A DNA stretch of 22,781 bases from PALSA-505 sp035308365 (GTDB taxonomy: Bacteria > Actinomycetota > Actinomycetes > Streptosporangiales > Streptosporangiaceae), in NCBI GenBank assembly GCA_035308365.1, contig DATGGU010000204.1, positions 1-22,781 of the forward strand, written 5' to 3'. Below, in pieces: positions 16,360 through 22,781 of this stretch. The position numbers and the translations under genes are program-made. The notes beneath the pieces are model-generated. The model was not told the DNA's origin. It ran no database searches and saw nothing but the letters and a program-made list of their open reading frames with translations. Positions within the stretch are counted from its first letter, which is position 1; each line of letters opens with the position of its first letter.

Positions 16360-16372
16360 TACAATGTAGTCA
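16360..16372 (+). promoter_or_regulatory. -10 element of a leaderless promoter for the antitoxin gene
   Basis: TACAAT (16360-16365) is five of six to TATAAT and ends 6 bp before the ATG at 16372. This is the spacing typical of leaderless actinobacterial genes, in which transcription starts at the A of the start codon. No Shine-Dalgarno sequence precedes the ATG. A -35 is not evident. Confidence 0.6.
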
Positions 16373-16794
16373 TGACGGTTCCGCTGTCCATCCGGTTCAG
16401 CGCACCGCTCCTGGAGCGTTTGCGTCACCGCGCGCAGGCGATGACGGGCGCGAGCGTCGCTGGGCTCGCACAGCGGCTCATCGATGAAGGACTCCGGATG
16501 ACCGACCATCCGGGCGTGATCTTCAAGGATGGTTCCACCGGCCGCCGCGCCGCTCTGGCCTACGGCCCCGACGTCTGGGAAGTCATCAAGTTTCTCCGGG
16601 AGGTGGACGAGCGCGGCCCCGCCGCCATCGACGCCGCCGCGGAAGTGTTCGCTGTCGATGCCAGCAGGATCAGCGCCGCTGTCGGCTACTACGGCGACTA
16701 CCAGGAAGAGATCGACGCGGAGATCGCCGCCGCCGATGCCGCCTCAGCGCAGGCCGAGCACGCGTGGCGCGTTCAGCAGCAGCTAATCGCGTGA
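16372..16794 (+). CDS. Putative antitoxin, DUF433-like with RHH-like N-terminus
   Basis: The 140-residue product starts MTVPLSIRFSAPLLERL, a pattern resembling ribbon-helix-helix DNA-binding proteins (about residues 1-45). Residues 50-122 look like DUF433, with the closing segment SAAVGYYGDYQEEIDAEI typical of that family. The C-terminus is Ala/Gln-rich and helical. DUF433 proteins are commonly paired with DUF5615 PIN-like proteins as toxin-antitoxin modules, and the next gene is such a protein with a GTGA overlap. Autorepression by the N-terminal domain is inference. A GTG at 16354 in the same frame is ruled out by the -10 position. Confidence 0.8.
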   Translation: MTVPLSIRFSAPLLERLRHRAQAMTGASVAGLAQRLIDEGLRMTDHPGVIFKDGSTGRRAALAYGPDVWEVIKFLREVDERGPAAIDAAAEVFAVDASRISAAVGYYGDYQEEIDAEIAAADAASAQAEHAWRVQQQLIA

Positions 16795-17174
16795 CCGGGC
16801 CAGCCGCGGTCAGGCTTCTCCTGGACGAGATGTTCTCTCCGGCTATCGCAGCCGGCCTGCGTGAACTCGGGCATGACGTGATCGCGATCGCCGACCAGCC
16901 CGAACTGCGATCCAAGAGCGATGAGGAGGTGTTCGCCTGGGCGTGCGCGGACAAGCGCTGGGTGCTGACCGAGAACGTGAAGGACTTCCGCCCCATCTTG
17001 TTGCGCACCCTGCACGGCGGGATGCCCGCTTGCGGCCTGCTCTTTACCAGTAGCCGCACCTTCCGCCGGTCCAGGAAGAACCCAGGGCCGTTGATCAGGG
17101 CAGTGCATGCCTGGCTCATCGCGGAACCGCCGGCACCCTCGGTAACCGAATGGTGGCTCATAGAGACCGAATAG
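16791..17174 (+). CDS. Putative toxin, DUF5615 PIN-like nuclease
   Basis: The 127-residue product begins with GTG at 16791, overlapping the antitoxin stop (GTGA), so translation is likely coupled. The N-terminus VRLLLDEMFSPAIAAGLRELGHDV carries the acidic pair D12-E13. SKSDEEVFAWACADKRWVLTENVKDF supplies D44, E45, N62 and D65. This order of acidic residues matches DUF5615 of the PIN superfamily, whose members are thought to act as metal-dependent RNases. The C-terminus (residues 68-127) is somewhat long and ends in WWLIETE. It is convergent with the following minus-strand gene, 44 bp away. Toxicity is not shown by the sequence. Confidence 0.82.
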   Translation: MTGPAAVRLLLDEMFSPAIAAGLRELGHDVIAIADQPELRSKSDEEVFAWACADKRWVLTENVKDFRPILLRTLHGGMPACGLLFTSSRTFRRSRKNPGPLIRAVHAWLIAEPPAPSVTEWWLIETE

Positions 17175-17178
17175 AGGT

Positions 17179-17203
17179 GGACGCTCCGCGCCCACGGGCG
17201 TCC
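17179..17203. terminator. Hairpin between convergent genes
   Basis: GGACGC (17179-17184) pairs with GCGTCC (17198-17203) in the 44-bp gap between the toxin gene and the converging minus-strand gene. It could serve both strands. The stem is only 6 bp with a GC-rich 13-nt interior, so confidence is low. Confidence 0.35.
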
Positions 17204-17218
17204 CAGGCGCGCGAGGCG

Positions 17219-18922
17219 CTAGGGCTCGCGTGACCAGGGGAAGCGGGGCTCGATCGGCGGCAGGTCGGCCAGAGCGGCGGCGATGTCGGCCTGCCGGGGG
17301 CCTGCCGCCTCGATGACCTCCATCAGCGAGTGCAGCACCGTGTGCCGGTCCTCGCCGAGGTCGAGCAGGCGCTGCGCGGCCTCCCACAGCTCCGGTGGGT
17401 CGCCGCGCCAGAGCCGGTCGGCGAGGGCCAGGTGGGCGTCGATGTGCGCCTGGCCGGCCCGCCTGGACGGGCCCTCGTCGTGGTCGGCCGCGAGCAGGAT
17501 GCGGCGGTCGGCGGGCTGCGAGGGGTCCAGAGTCCCCAGATCCACTCCCGCGTACCAGCCGCTCAGCAGGGGGAACGCGAACGCCCGCCGGGCCAGCGCC
17601 TCCAGGTCCGAGTCTGGCAGCAGCCTGGCCAGCAGCGCGGTGTCCAGGCCGAAGGTGGTCGGGTCCTTGTAGGCGGCCGCGAATTTCTCGGTGGAGTCGA
17701 AGATCGCATCCAGCGTCTCGGCGATCGCCTTCTTGGCCAGGCCGCGCCGCCTGCCCGCCCACCGGGTCCAGGCGGCCAGCACGTGCGGGATCGCCTCCTG
17801 CTCGGGGGCCGACAGCATGACCTTGCGCGGCAGCCAGTCGAGCAGGAACGTGTCGGCCTTGACCGGGCTCATCCGCAGCGGCCTGCCGAAATCGCGGTCG
17901 CAGCCATAATCTACGATGTGGTCGGCGCAGCGGCTGGCCGACTTGCGGTCGGACAGGTCCTCCGCCTCGTCCGAGGCTAGGAACTCGGCGACCAGCATGG
18001 CCCGGCGGTCCGCACTCCACGGCCGCCGGCCGGCCCGGTCGGCGGGCCCTACGGCCCCGGCCCGGGCCTTGGCCGGGTCACCGCCGCGCGGCGGCAGCGC
18101 GCGAATCCGGGCCCGGATGAAGGCGTGGTAGGCGGGGAAGGACTCACTGACCGGAGGGTCGCCGCTCTCATTGGTGACCTTCAGCGCCCGGACAAGCATC
18201 TTCCTGGCCAGCGGCGGGTCCAGAGAACTGAACGAGCCTGTCGTGCCGTCAGCGGCGCTCTGGGCGCTGCCTGAGGCGTTCCCTGAAGAGCCGTTCGGGT
18301 GCGCCCGGCGGCAGTGATCGAGCAGCTTGCCCACCTGGACGGTCACCCAGCCGTCCCTGAGCATGCCGTCGGCGTTGTAGTCCACCACCGCGACGAGCGC
18401 GTGTGGCTCCTCGCCGGCATAGCTGAACACGCAGACGACCTCGTCCCGGTCACCGTAAGGGTCGGAGTTCAGGTAAGCCTCGCCCGCGGTCACGGCGCCG
18501 AGGTGCTCCGCCCAGCGTGGCCTGGCGACACCCTGCTCGATCAGTGCCAGGGCGGCCCGCTCGGCCTTGGCCGCCTGGGCCGGGGTACCCAGGCAGGCGA
18601 TACCCGCCAGCAGGGCGAGCCCGGCCGGGGTGGCCTGCCGGGCCGCGTACTCGACCAGGCCCTCGCCGACCAGTTCCTCGATCCCGTCTTGTCCCCGGCC
18701 GCCGACCTGCCGGGATCCAGGCCCCCACCAGGTGCCCAGCATCTCACTGACCAGCAGTTCAGCATCGAGCGGACTGCGCACCGCAAGGAGTTCCCTGGCG
18801 GCGCGCAGCATCTCGGCGAAAAGGGCCTCTGGTGGCGACCCGGACGGACCTGGCCGCGCCACTCCGTGACCCCGCCAGCCTGGAGGCTGACTGTGTCGTC
18901 GGCTCTGCGGGCTCACTGGCAC
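17219..18922 (-). CDS. Unrecognised protein, 567 residues
   Basis: I do not recognise this protein's family. The frame on the minus strand spans 1.7 kb. Its chosen start is GTG at 18922, preceded by GAAAGG at poor spacing, so a start further inside (for example at MLRAARELLAV) is possible. The N-terminal third is Ala/Leu-rich and helical (EALFAEMLRAARELLAV). A central segment, VVCVFSYAGEEPHALVAVVDYN, then DGWVTVQVG, looks like beta strands. A low-complexity Ser/Gly linker (about NGSSGNASGSAQSAADG) leads to a C-terminal half rich in Arg, Asp and Trp. No membrane segment or signal peptide is seen, so it should be cytoplasmic. It is divergent from the phosphatase gene with a 257-bp gap. Confidence 0.75.
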   Translation of the reverse strand: MPVSPQSRRHSQPPGWRGHGVARPGPSGSPPEALFAEMLRAARELLAVRSPLDAELLVSEMLGTWWGPGSRQVGGRGQDGIEELVGEGLVEYAARQATPAGLALLAGIACLGTPAQAAKAERAALALIEQGVARPRWAEHLGAVTAGEAYLNSDPYGDRDEVVCVFSYAGEEPHALVAVVDYNADGMLRDGWVTVQVGKLLDHCRRAHPNGSSGNASGSAQSAADGTTGSFSSLDPPLARKMLVRALKVTNESGDPPVSESFPAYHAFIRARIRALPPRGGDPAKARAGAVGPADRAGRRPWSADRRAMLVAEFLASDEAEDLSDRKSASRCADHIVDYGCDRDFGRPLRMSPVKADTFLLDWLPRKVMLSAPEQEAIPHVLAAWTRWAGRRRGLAKKAIAETLDAIFDSTEKFAAAYKDPTTFGLDTALLARLLPDSDLEALARRAFAFPLLSGWYAGVDLGTLDPSQPADRRILLAADHDEGPSRRAGQAHIDAHLALADRLWRGDPPELWEAAQRLLDLGEDRHTVLHSLMEVIEAAGPRQADIAAALADLPPIEPRFPWSREP

Positions 18923-19093
18923 AGCCTTTCAGACGGGTACGCACCGATGCTACGCGCAACCTGGATGTCACCGGAGGATTCTCGCCGGCTCGGCGCAACC
19001 CGGACGCAACCGAGCGGATCATCTGGCTGGCCGAATGATTCCCGGCACAAGCCCCGGCACGAGCTTTTGGCCGCTAGCCTGCTTGTGACGGCA
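18923..19093. other. Divergent intergenic region
   Basis: This region must hold the promoters of the minus-strand gene and the phosphatase gene. CGCAACC occurs three times (18955-18961, 18994-19000, 19005-19011). TAGCCT (19075-19080) is a possible -10 for the phosphatase transcript, without a clear -35. Confidence 0.35.
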
Positions 19094-19183
19094 ATGAGCG
19101 GGAAGGGAGCCGCCTGATGCCAGGCGTGCGGAAACGACGCGGCAGCACAGGATGAGCAGCACCGGATGAGCAGCATCGGATGA
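19094..19183 (+). promoter_or_regulatory. Chain of four overlapping mini-ORFs leading to the phosphatase start
   Basis: ATG 19094 encodes MSGKGAA and its stop (TGA 19115-19117) overlaps the next ATG at 19117. That ORF (12 codons), with a strong GGAAGGGAG site at 19101-19109, stops at 19153-19155 and overlaps ATG 19152. ATG 19152 encodes MSSTG and stops at 19167-19169, overlapping ATG 19166. ATG 19166 encodes MSSIG and stops at 19181-19183, overlapping the phosphatase ATG at 19180. The last three ATGs lie in a 14-bp tandem repeat (GATGAGCAGCACCG, GATGAGCAGCATCG, GATGAGCACAGACA). The phosphatase has no good ribosome-binding site of its own, so stepwise re-initiation is plausible but unproven. 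Confidence 0.65.
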
Positions 19184-21288
19184 GCACAGACACATCCCTG
19201 CCCGGACCGCAGGCGGCCGGCCTGGCGGTGTCGGACTCCGCCCTGCTCAGCATCCTGCTGCGCGAGGCCCCCATCGGTTTCGCGTTCTTCGACACCGACC
19301 TGCGCTTCCGCCGGGTCAACCGCACCCTGGCCAGGCTGCACGGGATGAGCGGCGAGGATCTGCTCGGGCACCGGCCCGCCGACGTCTGGCCGGCCGAGCT
19401 GGCCGCCCGAGCCGAGGCCGCGCTGCACCGGGTGCTGACCGGCGATCAGCCTGTCCTGGAGCCGGACCAGCCGGTCGTGGAGTCCACCCGTTCGCAGCGG
19501 GTGCCTGCCGCGCGCCCGGCCGAGCCGCTGTTCCGCCGGGAGCGGCACTGGGCGTTCTCCTGGTTCCCCTGCCACGACAGCGCGACCAGCATCACCGGTG
19601 TGGTGCTCATCGCCGCCGACATCACCGACCGGCAGCACTCAGCCGAGGCGGTCCGGCGCAGCGAGGCCAGGTACCGCTCGCTGGTCCAGGCGGGCGCGCA
19701 AGTGGTGTGGGTGACGGCACCGAACGGCGAGATCGCCGAGGACTCGCCGGAGTGGCGCTGGATCACCGGCCAGACGCTGGATGAGTACCTGGGCAACGGC
19801 TGGCTGGACGCCATCCACCCGGAGGACCGGGACCGGGTGGAGCGCGCCTGGCGGGAGTGCGTGCGGACCGGCAAGACGTTCGACGACCGCTACCGGGTGC
19901 GCACCAAGTCCGGCTCATACCGGCACTACGACGTGCGCGCCGTGCCCATCGAGCGGGCGGGGAAGATCATCGAGTGGGTCGGCGCCAGCACCGACGTCAC
20001 CGGCCAGCGTGAGGCCGAGGAGATGCGCGGCAGGCTCACCGAGCAGCTGTCGGCTGCCGCCCTGCGCACAGCCCGGCTGCAGCAGGCGACGTCCATGCTG
20101 GCCGAGGCGCTCACCGTGGAGCAGGTCGTCGAGGTGATCACCGAGGTCGGCCGGTCGGCGGTCGGCGCCGAACGGTCGGCCGTGGCCCTGCTCGACCCGG
20201 AAGGGGTGCGGCTGCGGGTGGTCAACCCCGGCGGCCCGGCCAATGAGCTCCCGCTGGACGTGCCGAGCGTGATCACCGCGGCCATCAACACCCGGCGCCC
20301 GGTCCTGGCCGAGGACCCGGACGGGCTGCGCAGGCAGTTCGAGCCGGACGCGAACGTCGATCTCTACCTCATGCACAGTGATGAGCGGGCCTGGGTCGGG
20401 CTGCCGCTGCTGGCGGCGGGCGCGCCGCTCGGCGCGATCAGGTTCTCGTTCACCCGGCCGCGGCGGATCACCGAAGAGGAGAGGGTCTTCCTGGAGGCCC
20501 TGGCCGGCCAGTGCGCGCTGGCCGTGGAGCGGGCCTCGCTGTTCGAGCGCGAGCACACCACCGCCGAGACCTTGCAGCGCAGCCTGCTGCCCGACCAGCT
20601 CCCGGTGGTCCCGGGCATTGTCCTGGAGGCGCGCTACCTGCCGGTCACCCGGAACATGGAGATCGGCGGTGACTGGTACGACGCCTTCAAGCTGCCGGAC
20701 GGACGGCTGGCCATCGCGGCCGGTGACGTCATGGGCAAGGGTCTCACCGCGGCGGCGGGCATGGGCCGGGTACGGAATGCGCTGCGCGCCCTGGCCCTGA
20801 CCGACCCGCGCCCGGCGGCGGTGCTGGCCGGGCTGGACCGCCTGTTCAGCGCCACCGAACTCGACGAGCAGGTGACCACGGTCGCCTACCTGGTCGTCGA
20901 CCCGGTGACCGGGGAGGGACTGGCCGGGAACGCCGGGCACCTGCCACCACTGCGGCTGCGCCCGGGTGGTCCGCCCAGGCTGGACACGATCGAGGCCGGA
21001 ACCCCGCTCGGCTGGGCCAGCCCGCGGCAGCAGCATTCTTTCCGGCTCCCACCCGGCAACACTGTGGTGTTCTACTCCGATGGACTAGTTGAGAACCGCA
21101 CGCGCGGGCTGGATGCGGGCCTGGACGAATTGCTCGCGGTAGCCGGCCAGGCTCCGCCAGAGGTGATCGGGCACCCCGACCGCCTTCTCGAGTACCTGGT
21201 CGACCGGATGCTGGCTGGATACGAACAGGATGACGATGTCACAGTGCTCGTGCTGCATGTGCCCGAGCACACGGGAGGGGTGGGATGA
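19180..21288 (+). CDS. PAS-PAS-GAF-PP2C (SpoIIE-type) serine phosphatase
   Basis: This 702-residue protein is a sensory Ser/Thr phosphatase of the kind that dephosphorylates anti-sigma antagonists. Residues about 20-155 form PAS 1 (LLREAPIGFAFFDTDLRFRR), about 160-290 PAS 2 with a PAC segment, and about 305-460 a GAF domain ending in the helix ERASLFEREHTTAETLQRSLLP. The PP2C domain spans about 480-695. Its metal-binding landmarks are all present: GGDWYD (496-501), GDVMGKG, NAGHLPP, YSDGLVE and DDDVTVLVL. No transmembrane segment is seen, so it senses cytoplasmic or redox/light/ligand signals of unknown kind. The start at ATG 19180 lies at the end of a mini-ORF chain. No anti-sigma partner is nearby. 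Confidence 0.94.
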   Translation: MSTDTSLPGPQAAGLAVSDSALLSILLREAPIGFAFFDTDLRFRRVNRTLARLHGMSGEDLLGHRPADVWPAELAARAEAALHRVLTGDQPVLEPDQPVVESTRSQRVPAARPAEPLFRRERHWAFSWFPCHDSATSITGVVLIAADITDRQHSAEAVRRSEARYRSLVQAGAQVVWVTAPNGEIAEDSPEWRWITGQTLDEYLGNGWLDAIHPEDRDRVERAWRECVRTGKTFDDRYRVRTKSGSYRHYDVRAVPIERAGKIIEWVGASTDVTGQREAEEMRGRLTEQLSAAALRTARLQQATSMLAEALTVEQVVEVITEVGRSAVGAERSAVALLDPEGVRLRVVNPGGPANELPLDVPSVITAAINTRRPVLAEDPDGLRRQFEPDANVDLYLMHSDERAWVGLPLLAAGAPLGAIRFSFTRPRRITEEERVFLEALAGQCALAVERASLFEREHTTAETLQRSLLPDQLPVVPGIVLEARYLPVTRNMEIGGDWYDAFKLPDGRLAIAAGDVMGKGLTAAAGMGRVRNALRALALTDPRPAAVLAGLDRLFSATELDEQVTTVAYLVVDPVTGEGLAGNAGHLPPLRLRPGGPPRLDTIEAGTPLGWASPRQQHSFRLPPGNTVVFYSDGLVENRTRGLDAGLDELLAVAGQAPPEVIGHPDRLLEYLVDRMLAGYEQDDDVTVLVLHVPEHTGGVG

Positions 21289-21314
21289 CATCGGCCGGTT
21301 GTCAATGTCACCCC
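21282..21314 (+). terminator. Hairpin at the phosphatase stop codon
   Basis: TGACAT (21286-21291) pairs with ATGTCA (21305-21310), and after one mismatch GGG (21282-21284) pairs with CCC (21312-21314). The hairpin includes the stop codon and sits before the sigma factor gene. There is no U-tract. Confidence 0.4.
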
Positions 21315-21350
21315 CCAAGTCCACCTAAGGTTGTGCACAGGAGGGCGGCA

Positions 21351-21413
21351 ATGCCCAGCAGCGGTGCAGGTCCGTCCGCCAGCACGACCCGAACACCCTG
21401 GGCCTGGCAGTAG
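21351..21413 (+). CDS. Possible 20-residue leader peptide
   Basis: ATG 21351 is preceded by AGGAGG at 21339-21344 with 6-nt spacing, one of the best ribosome-binding sites in the window. The peptide is Ser/Pro/Ala/Thr-rich and ends in PWAWQ before TAG. It ends 118 bp before the sigma factor start. Two Trp codons near the end recall attenuator leaders, but no attenuator hairpin or trp gene is seen. It could be a chance ORF. Confidence 0.35.
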   Translation: MPSSGAGPSASTTRTPWAWQ

Positions 21414-21427
21414 GGTCCATATCTCGC

Positions 21428-21433
21428 TATACG
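21428..21433 (+). promoter_or_regulatory. Candidate -10 element before the sigma factor gene
   Basis: TATACG matches the -10 consensus TATAAT at four of six positions. It would place the transcript start near 21440, just before ATG 21445 of a short upstream ORF. The -35 is weak (TGGCAG at 21405-21410). A stress-sigma (SigR-type) promoter was looked for and not found. Confidence 0.4.
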
Positions 21434-21444
21434 TACGCAGGAGA

Positions 21445-21534
21445 ATGTCTGTGTCGCCTGCTAGTTCGGTCAGCCGGGAATGGTTGTGGTCCCGGTCGGC
21501 CACCGTCCGGCGAAGGAAGAGGTGGCAGCGGTGA
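21445..21534 (+). CDS. Possible upstream ORF coupled to the sigma factor gene
   Basis: ATG 21445 opens a 29-codon ORF (MSVSPASSVSREW...) whose TGA (21532-21534) overlaps the sigma factor GTG at 21531 (GTGA). AGGAG (21439-21443) lies too close to the ATG for good spacing, but the -10 candidate could make this a near-leaderless ORF. The codons for VSPASS recur in the sigma factor N-terminus in another frame. Translational coupling is inference. Confidence 0.4.
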   Translation: MSVSPASSVSREWLWSRSATVRRRKRWQR

Positions 21535-22781
21535 GTCCTGCCAGTTCCGCGGCGAGGAAGCGGGCGGCCAAGGCGTCCTCTCAGGGACGCGGCGGCCAGT
21601 CCGGCTCACCGGAGAACGGCTCTACGAACGGCGCCGGACGGCGCCCTTCCGGCCCGGATGACCGGGCGGCAGGCAAGAAACCCGCCAACGGGAAGCAGAG
21701 CGCCGGAAAGCAGACGAAACAGGCCCCTCCCGCCGAGCCTGTGGAGCCTGGCGAAGCTCAAGAGATGGAGACGTGGGTGCAGGACACCGCGGAAGCCGAG
21801 CTGGCGATAGATGCCCTTGACCACCCGGCTGATCTCGACGCTGTCGGCGATATTGCGGGCGACGACGTCGAGGTCGACGTGGACATTATTGATGAGGCAC
21901 TCGACGAGAGCGACCTGGACGAGGTCGATGTCGTCGAGGACGTGCCCGATGACGACGTGGACGTGCCGGACGACCTCGCCGGGGACGCCGGGCAGGCATC
22001 CGGTGGGCCGGCCAAGGGTCAGGGTAAGGCGGCCGACGCGGCCACCGACGAAAGTGAAGACGACGCATTCGTCTACGGCGATGACGATGACGACCTGCCG
22101 GCCGCCCAGGTCGCCGCGGCCGGGGCGACGGCGGACCCGGTCAAGGACTACCTCAAGCAGATCGGGAAGGTGCCCCTGCTCAACGCCGAGCAGGAGGTCG
22201 AGCTGGCCAAGCGGATCGAGGCCGGCCTGTTCGCCGAAGAGAAGCTTGCCGACAGCCGCGCGCTGCCCGGCTCGGACGAGTTGATGGACCTCGAATGGAT
22301 CGCCGCGGACGGCCGGCGGGCCAAGAACCATCTGCTCGAGGCCAACCTGCGCCTGGTCGTGTCGCTGGCCAAGCGGTACACCGGCCGCGGGATGCTGTTC
22401 CTGGACCTGATCCAGGAGGGCAACCTCGGCCTGATCCGGGCCGTCGAGAAGTTCGACTACACCAAGGGCTACAAGTTCTCCACCTATGCCACCTGGTGGA
22501 TCCGCCAGGCCATCACCCGGGCCATGGCCGACCAGGCCCGCACCATCCGGATTCCCGTGCACATGGTGGAGGTCATCAACAAGCTGGCCCGGGTGCAGCG
22601 GCAGATGCTGCAGGACCTGGGCCGGGAGCCGACCCCCGAAGAGCTCGCGGCCGAGCTGGACATGACCCCGGAGAAGGTCATCGAGGTGCAGAAGTACGGC
22701 CGTGAGCCGATCTCGCTGCACACCCCGCTCGGCGAGGACGGCGACAGCGAGTTCGGTGACCTGATCGAGGACTCCGAGGCG
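21531..22781 (+). CDS. Principal RNA polymerase sigma factor (RpoD/HrdB/SigA type), C-terminus beyond window
   Basis: This is the housekeeping sigma-70 factor that directs RNA polymerase to most promoters. The visible 417 codons begin at GTG 21531, with GAGG at 21519-21522 (8-nt spacing). The N-terminus is Lys/Ser-rich, then strongly acidic with DV/VD alternation (about residues 110-150), in place of a recognisable region 1.1. Region 1.2 starts with DPVKDYLKQIGKVPLL. Region 2 is highly conserved: NLRLVVSLAKRYTGRGM, FLDLIQEGNLGLIRAVEKFD, and the -10 reading helix YKFSTYATWWIRQAITRAM. Region 3 follows (RTIRIPVHMVEVINKL). The window ends in region 3.2, before region 4, so the -35-binding part is not seen. 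Confidence 0.95.
   Translation, partial: MSPASSAARKRAAKASSQGRGGQSGSPENGSTNGAGRRPSGPDDRAAGKKPANGKQSAGKQTKQAPPAEPVEPGEAQEMETWVQDTAEAELAIDALDHPADLDAVGDIAGDDVEVDVDIIDEALDESDLDEVDVVEDVPDDDVDVPDDLAGDAGQASGGPAKGQGKAADAATDESEDDAFVYGDDDDDLPAAQVAAAGATADPVKDYLKQIGKVPLLNAEQEVELAKRIEAGLFAEEKLADSRALPGSDELMDLEWIAADGRRAKNHLLEANLRLVVSLAKRYTGRGMLFLDLIQEGNLGLIRAVEKFDYTKGYKFSTYATWWIRQAITRAMADQARTIRIPVHMVEVINKLARVQRQMLQDLGREPTPEELAAELDMTPEKVIEVQKYGREPISLHTPLGEDGDSEFGDLIEDSEA

Noticed and set aside
18299..19117. 272-codon plus-strand ORF opposite the 567-residue gene
   Set aside because: The minus-strand frame has a more protein-like sequence and extends much further. Only the last codons (MSGKGAA) matter, as the first mini-ORF.
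21475..21505. SigR-type promoter (GGGAAT) before the sigma gene
   Set aside because: GGGAAT occurs at 21475-21480 but no GTT follows at the required 18-19 bp spacing.

Overview
The window is high-GC, actinobacterial DNA. The GC-rich third codon positions, frequent GTG starts, ATGA/GTGA gene overlaps and the gene families all point to a soil- or Streptomyces-like actinobacterium (the genus cannot be read from the sequence). Marker genes are an adenosylcobalamin-dependent (class II) ribonucleotide reductase with its repressor NrdR, a LexA repressor, a PAS-GAF-PP2C phosphatase and the start of the principal sigma factor (HrdB/RpoD type). From memory, nrdR, nrdJ, lexA and hrdB also lie near each other in Streptomyces. 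Here lexA follows nrdJ on the same strand instead of being divergent from nrdR, and a peptide transporter and other genes sit between lexA and the sigma factor gene.

Layout. 1-350: a tandem repeat array with a higher-order 187-bp duplication. 504-551: two NrdR boxes. 595-5351: nrdR and nrdJ, the latter interrupted by a 430-residue LAGLIDADG intein in its APTG/TIG loop, followed by a perfect 18-bp terminator-like hairpin. 5559-6236: lexA. 6237-7143: about 900 bp without a convincing gene, containing promoter/operator-like motifs and a possibly structured leader. 7144-13229: a five-function peptide ABC transporter operon (lipoprotein, two permeases, one fused double ATPase), with a strong hairpin between the lipoprotein and the permeases and a GNAT acetyltransferase overlapping the end. 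13945-16305: a membrane-anchored protein with two CbxX/CfxQ-type AAA+ domains. 16372-17174: a DUF433/DUF5615-type toxin-antitoxin pair that appears to be leaderless. 17219-18922 (minus): an unrecognised 567-residue protein. 19180-21288: the PAS-PAS-GAF-PP2C phosphatase, preceded by an unusual chain of tiny ORFs linked by stop/start overlaps. 21531 to the end: the principal sigma factor, truncated by the window edge, with small upstream ORFs.

How the parts work together. nrdR-nrdJ is an autoregulated dNTP-supply unit, and lexA beside it gives a DNA-replication/repair neighbourhood. The transporter operon imports oligopeptides or similar solutes, with the hairpin likely setting a higher dose of binding protein than of membrane parts. 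The phosphatase may tune an anti-sigma/anti-anti-sigma pathway, but no partner switch genes are in the window. The most unusual signals are the staircase of overlapping mini-ORFs before the phosphatase, the intein with a substituted endonuclease catalytic residue, the GNAT gene without a usable standard start codon, and the leaderless toxin-antitoxin pair.
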